Of a DNA stretch of 64,000 nucleotides, positions 50,456-59,477 are shown piece after piece. Location of the stretch: NCBI RefSeq assembly GCF_002101815.1, contig NZ_LQPM01000030.1, forward strand, positions 186,001 through 250,000. Direction: 5' to 3'. The translations under genes and the position numbers were made by a program. The stretch's first letter is position 1. Each line of letters starts with the position of its first letter. Source of the DNA: Mycobacterium paraense (GTDB taxonomy: Bacteria; Actinomycetota; Actinomycetes; Mycobacteriales; Mycobacteriaceae). Below the pieces are notes generated by a model. That model was not told the origin of the DNA and ran no database searches. It saw only the letters and a program-made list of their open reading frames with translations.

Positions 50456-51796
50456 CTAGAGGTGCAGGTCTTGATCGCGGATCAGCGCCGTGGCGAACAC
50501 GCTGATCACCGCCGTCGCCACCAAGTAGCCGCACGCCAGCCACGGCGCTCCCCCGACGGCGGCGATCAGCGCGGTCAGGATCATCGGGGTGACCCCGGAG
50601 GCGTACACCCCGGAGAACTGGTAGACGAACGACAAACCGGTGTAACGGGTTCCGGTGGGATACAGCGCGGAGTACAGCGTGCCCTGCGCGCCGTAGAGCA
50701 CGGCGTGCACGACGCCGAAGACGACGACCATGGCCAGCCCGAACCAGACGAGGTTGCGGGTGCCGAACAACGCGAAGGCGGGGAACGCCGCGAGGCCGTA
50801 GCAGGCCACGCCGGCCAGATACACCCGCCGCGCGCCGAAGCGGTCGGCCAGGATTCCGGACACCGGCAGCAGCGCGGCCATCAGCAGGGCGGCGACGGTC
50901 ACCACCAGGAGCACCGACACCTTGCTGAATCCCAGTGCGCCGGTGGCGTAGCTGATCGCGAAGACGCCCCAGGTGTTGAACGCCGAGCCCTCGGCCCAGC
51001 GCGACAGCAGCCCCAGCACGGTGTTGCGCCGGGACCGGGGCTCGCCCACGATGTCGCGGATGGGCACCGTGGCGGTGGCCCGAAGCTCCGCCAGCTCCCG
51101 GAAAGCCGGCGTCTCGTCGACCCGCAACCGCACCACGATGCCGATCGCAACGAGCACCAGGCTGAGCAGGAACCCGATCCGCCAGCCGTAGGCCAGGAAC
51201 CGGGCCTGGCCCAGCGCGACCTGCAAGCCCGCGAATATGCCTGTGCCCAAGGCCAATCCGAGCGCCAGCCCGACCTGCGGGATCGCCCCGAAGCGGCCGC
51301 GCCGGTCCACGGGGCTGTGTTCGACGGCCAGCAGCACCGCGCCGGCCCACTCGCCGCCGAGCGCGAACCCCTGCAGGATGCGCAGCGTCAGCAGCAGCAC
51401 GGGCGCCCACACTCCGATCTGGGCGGCGGTCGGCAGCACACCGATCAGCGCCGTGGCGACGCCCATGATCAGCATCGTCAGGGCCAGGCTGCGCTTGCGG
51501 CCGATCCGGTCCCCGATGTGGCCGAACACCAGCCCGCCGATGGGCCGCATGAGAAAGCCGACGGCAAACGTCGCGAACGCCAATAGCGTTCCCACCAAGG
51601 AGCTTTCGCTCGGGAAGAAGACCCGGTGGAACACCAGGCCGGCCGCGGTGGCGTACAGGAAGAAGTCGTACCACTCCACGGTGGTGCCGAGCAGGCTGGC
51701 CGCCACCACGACGCGCAGGCGCCGACGGCGTTCGGCGCCGGATTCGCGGTGATCTTCCGGCGCGGCGGGGGCCGCGGCCGGCAGCGTCGTCGCCAC
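50456..51796 (-). CDS. MFS transporter of the metabolite:H+ symporter type
   Basis: A 446-residue protein with twelve helices of the MHS (ShiA/ProP-like) family. TTVEWYDFFLYATAAGLVF in helix 1, RPIGGLVFGHIGDRIGRKRSL between helices 2 and 3, LRILQGFALGGEWAGAVL in helix 4. MHS carriers import carboxylates, betaines or aromatic acids. GTG 51796 lies two bases beyond the monooxygenase stop, so the two are in one operon and the carrier probably imports that enzyme's substrate or a related sulfur compound. Confidence 0.88.
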   Translation of the reverse strand: MATTLPAAAPAAPEDHRESGAERRRRLRVVVAASLLGTTVEWYDFFLYATAAGLVFHRVFFPSESSLVGTLLAFATFAVGFLMRPIGGLVFGHIGDRIGRKRSLALTMLIMGVATALIGVLPTAAQIGVWAPVLLLTLRILQGFALGGEWAGAVLLAVEHSPVDRRGRFGAIPQVGLALGLALGTGIFAGLQVALGQARFLAYGWRIGFLLSLVLVAIGIVVRLRVDETPAFRELAELRATATVPIRDIVGEPRSRRNTVLGLLSRWAEGSAFNTWGVFAISYATGALGFSKVSVLLVVTVAALLMAALLPVSGILADRFGARRVYLAGVACYGLAAFPAFALFGTRNLVWFGLAMVVVFGVVHAVLYGAQGTLYSALYPTGTRYTGLSFVYQFSGVYASGVTPMILTALIAAVGGAPWLACGYLVATAVISVFATALIRDQDLHL

Positions 51797-51798
51797 AG

Positions 51799-52944
51799 CT
51801 AGTGCGCGGACGAGATCGCGAACGGCGTCGCCGGTGCCGGCTGCGTCTGGCGGTTGGGGTGCTGCCACAACCCCTTTCGCTCGAGCAGCGGCAGCACGCC
51901 TTCACCGAACCAGTAGGCCTCCTCCAGGTGCGGATAGCCCGACAGGATGAAGTGGCTGATGCCCAGCCGCGAATACTCGGCCAACCGTTCGGCCACCTCG
52001 GCGTGCGAGCCGACCAGCGCGGTGCCCGCCCCGCCGCGCACCAGGCCGACCCCGGCCCACAGGTTGGGACCGACCAACAGTCGGCCGCTGTCGCCGCCGT
52101 GCAGCTGCAGCATGCGGCGCTGGCCCTCCGACTCGCTGCGCGCCAGGCTGGCCTGCACGCGCTCGACATCGGCCGGGTCGACGGCCGCGAGCAACCGGTC
52201 GGCCTCGGCCCATGCCTGCTCGGAGGTATCCCGGCTGATCACGTGAATCCGCAAGCCGTACTGCAGGATCCGCCCCCTGTCGACGGCCAGGCCGCGAACC
52301 CAGTCGAGCTTCTTGGCGACCGCCGCCGGCGGCTCACCCCAGGTGAGGTAGACGTCGGAGTGGCTGGCCGCGACCGGGCCGGCGGCCGCCGACGAACCGC
52401 CGAAGAACACCGCAGGTGTGGGGTCGGGCGGGTTGTTCAGCTGCGCGCCCTCGATGCGGATGTGGTCCCCGGCGAAGGTGACCGGCTCCCGGGACGTCCA
52501 CAGCTGGCGCACCACGTGCAGGAACTCGGCGGTGCGGGCGTACCGCGACTCCTTGTCCAGAAAATCCCCGTAGGCCCGTTGCTCGTGCGGCTCCCCGCCG
52601 GTGACGACGTTGAGCAGCAGCCGGCCGCCCGAGTGCCGCTGGAAGGTCCCGGCCATCTGCGCCGCCAGGGTGGGGCTGAGCAGCCCGGGCCGGAACGCGA
52701 CGAGGAACTTCAGCGTCTCGGTGCCCTCGATCAGCATCGCCGTCGTCAGCCACGCGTCCTCACACCACAGCCCGGTCGGTGTGAGCACCGCCTCGAAGCC
52801 GTTGTCCTCGGCGGCCGCGCAGATCTGGTGCAGGTAGCGCAAACTCGCGGGCCGGTCGCCGTGCATCGCCGTGCCGTGCCCGCCCGCGACCAGGTTTCGC
52901 GAGTCCCCGTACGTCGGCAAAAACCAATGAAACGCCAGGCTCAT
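51799..52944 (-). CDS. FMNH2-dependent alkanesulfonate monooxygenase family (SsuD-like)
   Basis: A 381-residue luciferase-like TIM-barrel enzyme. FHWFLPTYGD at the start, FLVAFRPGLLSPTLAAQMAGTF in the middle and LLLNVVTGGEPHEQRAYGDF match SsuD-type enzymes, which release sulfite from sulfonates or open sulfone bonds with reduced flavin. AAGGGGAGA sits just before the ATG. No flavin reductase gene is adjacent, so reduced flavin must come from elsewhere. Cotranscribed with the MFS gene; together a sulfonate or sulfone utilisation unit is plausible. Confidence 0.87.
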   Translation of the reverse strand: MSLAFHWFLPTYGDSRNLVAGGHGTAMHGDRPASLRYLHQICAAAEDNGFEAVLTPTGLWCEDAWLTTAMLIEGTETLKFLVAFRPGLLSPTLAAQMAGTFQRHSGGRLLLNVVTGGEPHEQRAYGDFLDKESRYARTAEFLHVVRQLWTSREPVTFAGDHIRIEGAQLNNPPDPTPAVFFGGSSAAAGPVAASHSDVYLTWGEPPAAVAKKLDWVRGLAVDRGRILQYGLRIHVISRDTSEQAWAEADRLLAAVDPADVERVQASLARSESEGQRRMLQLHGGDSGRLLVGPNLWAGVGLVRGGAGTALVGSHAEVAERLAEYSRLGISHFILSGYPHLEEAYWFGEGVLPLLERKGLWQHPNRQTQPAPATPFAISSAH

Positions 52945-53055
52945 TCAATCTCCCCTTGTAGGCCCCTCGTCGACCAAACCTGCATCGTCCCCGAGATCGG
53001 CGGGGGTCGCGAGGGTTGAAATTCTCGAGATTGCATCCGGGCGTCAGGTGCCGAA

Positions 53056-53090
53056 GGTCACCTCTTCGTGACCGAGAGATCACGCCAGAT
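53056..53090. promoter_or_regulatory. Operator-like repeats between SsuD-like and esterase genes
   Basis: GGTCAC (53056-53061) and GTGACC (53068-53073) form a perfect inverted repeat, followed by two copies of AGATCACGC. The gap is divergent, so a regulator could act on either gene. No regulator gene is adjacent. Confidence 0.4.
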
Positions 53091-53157
53091 CACGCAATGC
53101 TTCCAATACGGCGTGGCTCGGCAGGTGACACGCGCTCAGCACGGCATCATTGCGATC

Positions 53158-54018
53158 ATGCCTGACCTGACACGCCGGGCGGTGCTCCGGATGGGCGCCG
53201 GTGCCAGCCTGGGAGCCGCTGGCGTGTTCGCCTTAGGCGCCCTGCTGGACCCCGTTACCACGCACGCGGCCCCCGCGCCGTTCGAGCCGTCGGCGGCCGG
53301 CAGCACCCTGCCGAACAGGTTGACCGGATCCTTCGTGTCCAAGGCGCGCGGCGGCGTCAAGACCAACTGGGTGATCGCCCTGCCTCCCGGGCAGAAGGCC
53401 GAATCCGGGACGCTGCGCCCGGTCATCGCGCTGCACGGCAAGGACGGCGACGCGAACATGATGCTCGACTGCGGCGTCGAAAACGGGCTGGCCCAACTGG
53501 TCAAGCAGGGCAAGCCGCCGTTCGCGGTGGTGGGCGTCGACGGCGGCGCCAACAGCTACTGGCACCGCAGGGCGTCGGGCGAGGACCCCGGCGCGATGGT
53601 GCTCGAAGAGCTGCTGCCGATGCTCTCGACGATGGGTTTCGACACCTCGCGGGTCGGCTTCATGGGGTGGTCGATGGGCGGCTACGGGGCGCTGCACCTG
53701 GGCGCCAAGCTGGGCCCGTCGCGCACCGCCGGGATCTGCGCGATCAGCCCGGCGCTGTACACCTCCTTCACCGCCAGCGAGCAGGGGGCGTTCGACAGCT
53801 ACGACGACTGGGTGCAGAACAGCGTGGTGGGGCTGCCGGCGCTGAATTCGATTCCGCTGCGGGTGGACTGCGGTACCTTCGACCGCTTCTATTTCGCCAC
53901 AAGGCAATTCGTCAGCCAGCTGAAGACCAAGCCGGCGGGCAGCTTCTCCCTGGGCGGACACGACATCGGCTACTGGCGGACGCAATTGCCGGGCGAGCTG
54001 GCCTGGATGGCGACCTAG
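53158..54018 (+). CDS. Secreted esterase of the EsteraseD/antigen 85 fold (Rv0519c-like)
   Basis: A 286-residue exported alpha/beta hydrolase. The N-terminus has a Tat-like RRAVLRMG followed by a hydrophobic stretch and AHAAP cleavage-like site. PVIALHGKDGD carries the oxyanion region, GWSMGGYGAL the nucleophile Ser, and the final His is in GGHDIGYWR. Such enzymes cleave or transfer acyl groups on envelope glycolipids. ATG 53158 gives this signal; no clear ribosome-binding site. It is 10 bases upstream of the acyltransferase-SGNH gene and likely in one operon with it. Confidence 0.85.
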   Translation: MPDLTRRAVLRMGAGASLGAAGVFALGALLDPVTTHAAPAPFEPSAAGSTLPNRLTGSFVSKARGGVKTNWVIALPPGQKAESGTLRPVIALHGKDGDANMMLDCGVENGLAQLVKQGKPPFAVVGVDGGANSYWHRRASGEDPGAMVLEELLPMLSTMGFDTSRVGFMGWSMGGYGALHLGAKLGPSRTAGICAISPALYTSFTASEQGAFDSYDDWVQNSVVGLPALNSIPLRVDCGTFDRFYFATRQFVSQLKTKPAGSFSLGGHDIGYWRTQLPGELAWMAT

Positions 54019-54028
54019 CGAGGACCAG

Positions 54029-56188
54029 ATGACGCTCCGGCCGGAAGACACCGCCAGCCCGCCCCGTAAAGTGGGGCGGCGCATGAAGGGGACGGGTTTC
54101 CGACCGGACATCGAGGGCCTGCGCGCGGTCGCGGTCATCGCGGTCGTGCTCTACCACGCGGGCATACCCGGCGTCACCGGCGGTTTCATCGGGGTGGACG
54201 TCTTCTTCGTCATCTCCGGCTTCCTCATCACCGGGCTGCTCTGGCGCGAGGCCACCGCCACCAACACCGTTCGGCTGGGTCGCTTCTACGGCGCAAGGGC
54301 CCGGCGCCTGCTGCCGGCGGCGGCGACGGTCGGCGTCGTCACCGCCGCCGTTGCGGCCGTCGCACTGCCGCCGCTGCAGGCGCGCAGCGTCTTCGTCGAC
54401 GGCATCGCCAGCGCGCTGTACGTGGGCAATTACCGGTTCGCCGCGCAGGGCACCGACTACCTGGCCGCCGACGCCCCGTCGCCGTTCCAGCATTACTGGT
54501 CGCTGGGCGTGGAGGAGCAGTTCTACCTGGTGTGGCCGCTGCTGATCATCGGCACGGCGTGGCTGATCGGGCGGGTGCGCCGCGGCGCCGCCGGAGGCGC
54601 GCGGCCGTACGCGGTGGTCCTGGCGGTGGTGGCGGCCGCGTCGCTGGCGTCGGACGTGGTGTGGACCCGCACGTCGCCCGCCTGGGCGTTCTTCTCGCTG
54701 CCCACCCGGGCGTGGGAGCTGGCGGCCGGCGGCCTGGTGGCCCTGTCGATTCAGCACTGGCGCCGGCTGCCGCTGCGGCCCGCGGCGGTCGTCGGATGGG
54801 GCGGCCTGGCGCTGATCGTGCTCACCACCACCCAGCTGGGCGCCGCCACCCCCTACCCCGGCACCGCGGCGTTGCTGCCGGTGCTGGGCACCGCGCTGGT
54901 GATCGGCGGCGGCTGCGTGACGGGCGGGCTGGGCGTCGGCCGCGTGCTGTGCCTGCCGGCGATGCGGGCGATCGGTCGGGTCTCCTACTCGTGGTACCTG
55001 TGGCACTGGCCGGTGCTGCTGCTCATGCCGCTGCTGCTGGGGGAGCCGGCGGGGCTGCCGGCCAGGCTGACCGCCACCGCCGTGTCCGGCGGCCTCGCGG
55101 TGATCACCTTGCACCTCGTCGAGAACCCGGGCCGGTTCGCGGCCGCGCTGCGCCGATCGGTGAAGGCCAGCCTCGCGGTGGCCGCCGGCGCCAGCGCCGT
55201 GGCGGCGTGCGCATGCGTGGTGTTGCTGACGGTGATACCGGCGCCCGCGGGCCACGGAGTCGCGGCACCCAAGGCCAACATCGTCGCGCTGCCGCCGGCG
55301 AGCGTGCCCGCCGTCAGCCCCGAGGAGGCGACGGTCCGCGAGACGTTCGCCCAGGTGCGCGACGCCCTCGCGGCGTCGGCCGGCCTGCGCGCCGTCCCGT
55401 CCAACCTGGACCCGCCGCTCGCGCAGGCGCCGGCCGACAAGGCGCCCGTGTTCGTCAACGGTTGCGTGCGCTCGTGGCGCGATGTCGGTCAAAGCGAGTG
55501 CGCGACGGGCGATACCGCGTCGCCGACGACGGTGGCCCTGGTCGGCGACTCGCACGCCGCCATGTGGGAGCCGGCGTTCCGCCGGGTCGCCGAGCAGCGC
55601 CACTGGCGGCTGGAGACGCTGGCCAAGGTGACGTGCCCGCTGCAGGACCTTCCCATCCGCAGCCCGTATCTGGGCCGCGACTACACGGAGTGCGTGCAGT
55701 GGCGCGCCCAGATCTCCGACCGGCTGAAGGCCGAGCGCCCGCGCCTGGTGGTGCTCGACATGAGCCGGCGTTACGGCGCGGATTTCGGCTTCACGTCCTA
55801 CGACCCGGCGTGGATCGACACCCTGGGCCGCACCGTGGCGACGCTGCGGGGCACCGGCGCGACCGTCCTGGTCCTGGGGCCCGCCCCGGACCCACACGGA
55901 TCGGTGCCCGCCTGCCTGTCGGCGCACCTCGACGACGCCACCGCGTGCGCACAGGCGCGGTCGGCCGCGCTCGACGGCGACGGTATCGGCGCCGAGCGGG
56001 CGGTGAGCGCCGGCGGCGGCGGGCAGTACGCCGACCTCACCGATTTGTTCTGCACCCCCGACCGCTGCCCGGTGATCGTCGGCAACACCCTAATTTTTCG
56101 CGACGACAACCACGTGACGACCGAGTACGCGCAACTGCTGGCGCCCGTCATGGGGGCGCTGGCCGACCGCGCGCTGGCGGGCGGTTGA
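54029..56188 (+). CDS. Acyltransferase-3 fused to a SGNH domain (OafA/PatA-like)
   Basis: A 719-residue envelope acyltransferase. The first 410 residues form the AT3 membrane domain with about ten helices: RPDIEGLRAVAVIAVVLYHAG, GFIGVDVFFVISGFLITG, HYWSLGVEEQFYLVWPL. The remaining 290 form an outer SGNH domain with the Ser motif GDSH (506-509) and the Asp/His in RDDNHVT (692/695). Such fusions O-acetylate or acylate sugars by moving acyl groups across the membrane. No copy sits here in H37Rv, though Rv0111 has this architecture. It overlaps nothing and ends 64 bases before a tiny membrane protein. Confidence 0.92.
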   Translation: MTLRPEDTASPPRKVGRRMKGTGFRPDIEGLRAVAVIAVVLYHAGIPGVTGGFIGVDVFFVISGFLITGLLWREATATNTVRLGRFYGARARRLLPAAATVGVVTAAVAAVALPPLQARSVFVDGIASALYVGNYRFAAQGTDYLAADAPSPFQHYWSLGVEEQFYLVWPLLIIGTAWLIGRVRRGAAGGARPYAVVLAVVAAASLASDVVWTRTSPAWAFFSLPTRAWELAAGGLVALSIQHWRRLPLRPAAVVGWGGLALIVLTTTQLGAATPYPGTAALLPVLGTALVIGGGCVTGGLGVGRVLCLPAMRAIGRVSYSWYLWHWPVLLLMPLLLGEPAGLPARLTATAVSGGLAVITLHLVENPGRFAAALRRSVKASLAVAAGASAVAACACVVLLTVIPAPAGHGVAAPKANIVALPPASVPAVSPEEATVRETFAQVRDALAASAGLRAVPSNLDPPLAQAPADKAPVFVNGCVRSWRDVGQSECATGDTASPTTVALVGDSHAAMWEPAFRRVAEQRHWRLETLAKVTCPLQDLPIRSPYLGRDYTECVQWRAQISDRLKAERPRLVVLDMSRRYGADFGFTSYDPAWIDTLGRTVATLRGTGATVLVLGPAPDPHGSVPACLSAHLDDATACAQARSAALDGDGIGAERAVSAGGGGQYADLTDLFCTPDRCPVIVGNTLIFRDDNHVTTEYAQLLAPVMGALADRALAGG

Positions 56189-56252
56189 CCCGCAATGAAC
56201 TTCTTCCCGTGGACGAACGTCTAATGATTGAAAGGGTTTTGGAGGTTGTGAG

Positions 56253-56369
56253 ATGACTTCGCTGCTGCTGGTTTGCATTGCAGCCATCGCACCCGTCGCC
56301 GGCATCGGCCTGATGCAGTTGCAGGCCCGCCTGGAGCGGTGGGACTACGAGCGGCACGCCGAGGACTGA
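56253..56369 (+). CDS. 38-residue membrane miniprotein
   Basis: ATG 56253 is preceded by GGAGG at seven bases. The product has one hydrophobic helix (LLLVCIAAIAPVAGIGLM) and a charged amphipathic tail (LQARLERWDYERHAED). It resembles small membrane proteins found throughout mycobacteria, so it is probably real although only 117 bases long. It follows the acyltransferase gene and is convergent with the SGNH hydrolase gene. Function unknown. Confidence 0.75.
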   Translation: MTSLLLVCIAAIAPVAGIGLMQLQARLERWDYERHAED

Positions 56370-56415
56370 GCGCGCTAAAGCCTTGTGCCGCTGAGCACTG
56401 GGCTCATCTCCGAGA

Positions 56416-57105
56416 TCACCGAGACAACTGCATGCCGATCAGGGGCGCGATCCTGTCCGCGAGATACTGATGCCCCGCGTCGTTGGGATGCACGCCGTCG
56501 GGGCCGATCAGGTCGGGCCTGTCGACGAACCAGCGGTCGCCCAGCGGATCGACGAACGCCGCCCCGGCGGCCCGCGCGGCCGCGTTGAGCGCGTCGCGAA
56601 TCTGCAGGATCGACTCGGGCACGTCGGCGGTCGGCCACGGCGGGCCGATCACCAGGAACCTGGCGGAGGGTGCGAACCTGCGCGCCAAGCTGAAGGCCTC
56701 GCGCGCCTTTTCGCCGACCAGCACGGGATCCACGCCCTGGTCGTTGCGCGAGCCGAAGAACACCACCAGCGCGTCGCCCTGCTTGACGGCCCTGGCGGTC
56801 AAATCCTCGAAGATGCTGCCGTGGTCGCCGGGGACGACGTAGCCCGCCCTGCCCTCGGCCGCCACGTCGCCGGCGATCCGCACCCCGCGCTGGGCGAGCG
56901 CGTGCCAGGCCAGCGCGGTCCAGGAGTTCGGCCCGAGGCCGCCCTCGTCGGTGCCGGTGGTGTACGAGTCGCCCACGACGGCGACGTGGTTGACGCGCGA
57001 GTCCACCGTCAGCGGTTCGTAGGCCCGCACCGGGTGCGCCAAGGCGCCGTAGAACAGACCCAGCACGAGGGCGAGGCCGACGATGGCCGTGGACAGACGG
57101 CTCAC
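56416..57105 (-). CDS. Secreted GDSL/SGNH hydrolase (Rv0518-like)
   Basis: A 229-residue exported hydrolase. Residues 1-29 are a signal or anchor. The catalytic motifs are VVGDSYTTG (Ser47), GRAGY, FFGSRNDQG and DGVHPNDAGHQYLAD at the C-terminus, a complete SGNH set. GTG 57105 is chosen because GGGGGAGG lies six bases upstream. It is downstream of the AT3 gene on the same strand. With that gene it forms the split version of the fused protein at 54029, so it probably supplies the outer esterase/transferase domain. Confidence 0.88.
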   Translation of the reverse strand: MSRLSTAIVGLALVLGLFYGALAHPVRAYEPLTVDSRVNHVAVVGDSYTTGTDEGGLGPNSWTALAWHALAQRGVRIAGDVAAEGRAGYVVPGDHGSIFEDLTARAVKQGDALVVFFGSRNDQGVDPVLVGEKAREAFSLARRFAPSARFLVIGPPWPTADVPESILQIRDALNAAARAAGAAFVDPLGDRWFVDRPDLIGPDGVHPNDAGHQYLADRIAPLIGMQLSR

Positions 57106-57264
57106 TGGTACCTCCCCCGGGAATCGCATCGTCACGCGCCGCATCCAAATCAACGGAATCGTACGGGGAAACGGCGTGAACTGGCGTCAAATCGCGGCTA
57201 GCCGCTCCGGCCATGCTATTCGAGGAATGCGGCCCGCCGCACCAATCCCGCGGGGAGGCGAATC

Positions 57265-58533
57265 TCACACCGCGCGGGCCGAAACCGCTTCCAGCCCACC
57301 GTCGATGGGGTGCAGCTTGGTGCCCGCCGGCTCGTCGTCCGCCGTCCGCGTGTCGGCGGGCCGGACGTCGACCATCCGGCGCATCCAGCGGCGGGCGGGC
57401 TCTTCGACGAAGTGGTACATCAGGGCCGAAAGGCCGACGGCGATCGCGAGCAGTCCGATGATGTTCCATTTCCACGGGTTGTCCTGCTGCCATGGGGTGA
57501 GCTCGAACTGGGTCACGGCCCAGCCCCACGACGTGTGCACCAGCTCGTGAACCATGTACAGGCAGAACGAGATCTGCCCCCCGTAGACCATCACCCGGGT
57601 GGACAGCACCCGCGGCAGGCTGCCCACGCCGATCGCGAGGGTGATCACCAGCGGAACGAAGAGCACGTCGACCACCCCGCCGCTGTCGTTCTCGACGATT
57701 CCGGATATCGGGTGCGCGTGAAACCAGTACAGGACGCCCACCATCGCGGCCAGCAGCAGCAGGGAGACGTACCCCGCGACGCGGCGGCCACGATCGGTCA
57801 GCCGCAGCCTGCGCACGGCGGCGCAGGCCAGGGCGCCGGCGGTGAACTGCGTGACGATCCGCGGCAGCCAGCTCCACGGCGTGTAGAAGTGGCCGCTGGT
57901 CAGCAGCATCGCCACGGGCGGCAGCGACGCCGCGAACGCCAGCAACATCAGGCTGCGCGCCCTCGTGGCCTGCTTCATCCGCAGGATCACCAGCACCAGG
58001 ACGCCGAACAGCAGGTAGGCCAGCCATTCGGCGCTGATCGACCAGGCCGGGCCGTCCCAGCTGGAGTCGTCGAAGAACGGCACGAACCACAGCTGCACCA
58101 GCAGGATCTGGCGCACGTAGCTGATCGCGGTGAGCTGACCGGCGTCGGGCGACGGCACGTGACCGACGTGCAGGGTGAAGATCACCCACAGCGCGGCCAG
58201 GTGCAGGGTGACCAGGTACACCGGCCACACCCTGGCCAGCCGCAGCCACAGGAAGTGCAACGTGGCGCGCGTCGACCACGAGCGCCCCATCCGGTCGAGA
58301 TAGTTCCAGGTCAGCACGAATCCGCTGAGGATGAAGAACAGGTCGACGCCTTGGGCCCCGCAGTTCAGCACCGGCGCGAGGGCGTCGCGGAAGTCCGGCG
58401 AAACGTCGCTCACCATCGGGCGGAAGTGAAACAGCACCACCCACACCGCGGCGATGATGCGGAGTCCCGTCAGGGCCTTGATCTCTCCCCTGATCTCTGC
58501 GCCGCGCACGATGCTCTTTCCGTCTGGACTCAC
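57265..58533 (-). CDS. Acyltransferase-3 membrane protein (Rv0517-like)
   Basis: A 422-residue protein with about ten helices. KALTGLRIIAAVWVVLFHF, GAQGVDLFFILSGFVLTW and DGPAWSISAEWLAYLLF are AT3 hallmarks (Arg, His and the GVD motif). It has no SGNH domain of its own, but the SGNH hydrolase gene follows 159 bases downstream. The GTG at 58533 gives MSPDGKSIVRG; the open frame runs about 60 codons further without likely start. Probably acylates a lipid-linked or wall sugar. Confidence 0.88.
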   Translation of the reverse strand: MSPDGKSIVRGAEIRGEIKALTGLRIIAAVWVVLFHFRPMVSDVSPDFRDALAPVLNCGAQGVDLFFILSGFVLTWNYLDRMGRSWSTRATLHFLWLRLARVWPVYLVTLHLAALWVIFTLHVGHVPSPDAGQLTAISYVRQILLVQLWFVPFFDDSSWDGPAWSISAEWLAYLLFGVLVLVILRMKQATRARSLMLLAFAASLPPVAMLLTSGHFYTPWSWLPRIVTQFTAGALACAAVRRLRLTDRGRRVAGYVSLLLLAAMVGVLYWFHAHPISGIVENDSGGVVDVLFVPLVITLAIGVGSLPRVLSTRVMVYGGQISFCLYMVHELVHTSWGWAVTQFELTPWQQDNPWKWNIIGLLAIAVGLSALMYHFVEEPARRWMRRMVDVRPADTRTADDEPAGTKLHPIDGGLEAVSARAV

Positions 58534-58795
58534 GTTTCGTATCCGATAGGTCCGGCTGACCGGGCGATCACAAGCCCCCCGACTGGCAACCGGCAGCCCA
58601 CGAAGCCTAGCAGCGAAAGGCTCGCGATGGCGTGATGGGCCGTGGCGTGGCCCGGGCACAAATCGGCAACGACGTTGCTTGAAACCCCGCCGAACCCCCC
58701 GAAATCCGCTTCTTAGCAAAGAGTTAGAGGCGGCTTTCGGTCCCCTTACTTTTGGCGGGCACCTTTAGAGGACAGGTCGAAGGAATGGGGACGCT

Positions 58796-59227
58796 ATGAC
58801 AATCACGGCCGTCGCGACTCGGCACGGTTACGGCACCTTCGACTGCGATGGTGCTCAGATCCGCGCCCACTGCCGTCACCTGGCGACCGTGGTGACCGTC
58901 CGTGGCGACATCAACGCCGCCAACGTCGACCGGGTCAGCGAGCACCTCTGGCGTCTCACCCTGGGGAGCAACCCGGTGGTCCTCGACCTCACCGAGGTGA
59001 CCCACTTTGCTGCGGCGGGCGTCTCGCTCGTGCAGCGGCTCGACGAGGACTGCCGCGCCGCCGGGGTGGAATGGACCTTGGTAGCCAGCCCCGCGGTGCT
59101 GGGCCTGCTGGGGGGCGACGGCGAGCTTCCGGTCGCCCGCTCGGTGCGCGAGGCGCTCCGCAACCTGGCCGAGGCCATCGTGAGCCGCCGTCAGCTCGTG
59201 CTGCCGCTGATCAAGAAGACGGCGTAG
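58796..59227 (+). CDS. oprA: STAS-domain anti-anti-sigma factor (OprA/Rv0516c-like)
   Basis: A 143-residue STAS protein. TVVTVRGDINAANVDRVSEHLWRL and the strand-helix VLDLTEVTHFAAAGVSLVQRL are typical of anti-anti-sigma factors; Ser or Thr in this helix is the usual phosphoswitch. The M. tuberculosis homologue is phosphorylated by PknD and acts in the SigF/osmotic circuit. Purine-rich GGGGA precedes the ATG. It overlaps the end of the convergent membrane protein gene by 17 bases. A 262-base gap upstream holds no gene. Confidence 0.85.
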   Translation: MTITAVATRHGYGTFDCDGAQIRAHCRHLATVVTVRGDINAANVDRVSEHLWRLTLGSNPVVLDLTEVTHFAAAGVSLVQRLDEDCRAAGVEWTLVASPAVLGLLGGDGELPVARSVREALRNLAEAIVSRRQLVLPLIKKTA

Positions 59228-59477
59228 CTTTTTCGGCGCCCCGGACGCGTAACAGCCGGGCGATTCCGACCACCGCGAGCACGCCGGCGGCCGTCACCAG
59301 CACCAGCGTCAGCAACAGCAGCTGAGGCTCGTACACCAGCGACGTGGTGACGGGCTGCCCGTCGGCGATCGGCGCGACACTGACTGTGTGGCGCGCTTGC
59401 ACCCAGGTGAAGCCCGCGCCCACCAGCGCGGCGCAGGCCAGGACCAGCTCCACGAACGCCCGGTACCGGCCGATCAC
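59211..59477 (-). CDS. Small membrane protein, two spans (Rv0514-like)
   Basis: An 88-residue protein with helices at about 6-26 and 52-75 and a short basic tail. No known domain with certainty; DUF202-like layout is possible. GTG 59477 overlaps the stop of the preceding DUF3093 gene as GTGA (59474-59477). It is last in the hemB run. Function unknown. Confidence 0.78.
   Translation of the reverse strand: MIGRYRAFVELVLACAALVGAGFTWVQARHTVSVAPIADGQPVTTSLVYEPQLLLLTLVLVTAAGVLAVVGIARLLRVRGAEKATPSS

Noticed and set aside
58681..58795. SigF promoter before the STAS gene
   Set aside because: Expected from M. tuberculosis biology, but no GTTT-N15-17-GGGTA match was found with correct spacing.
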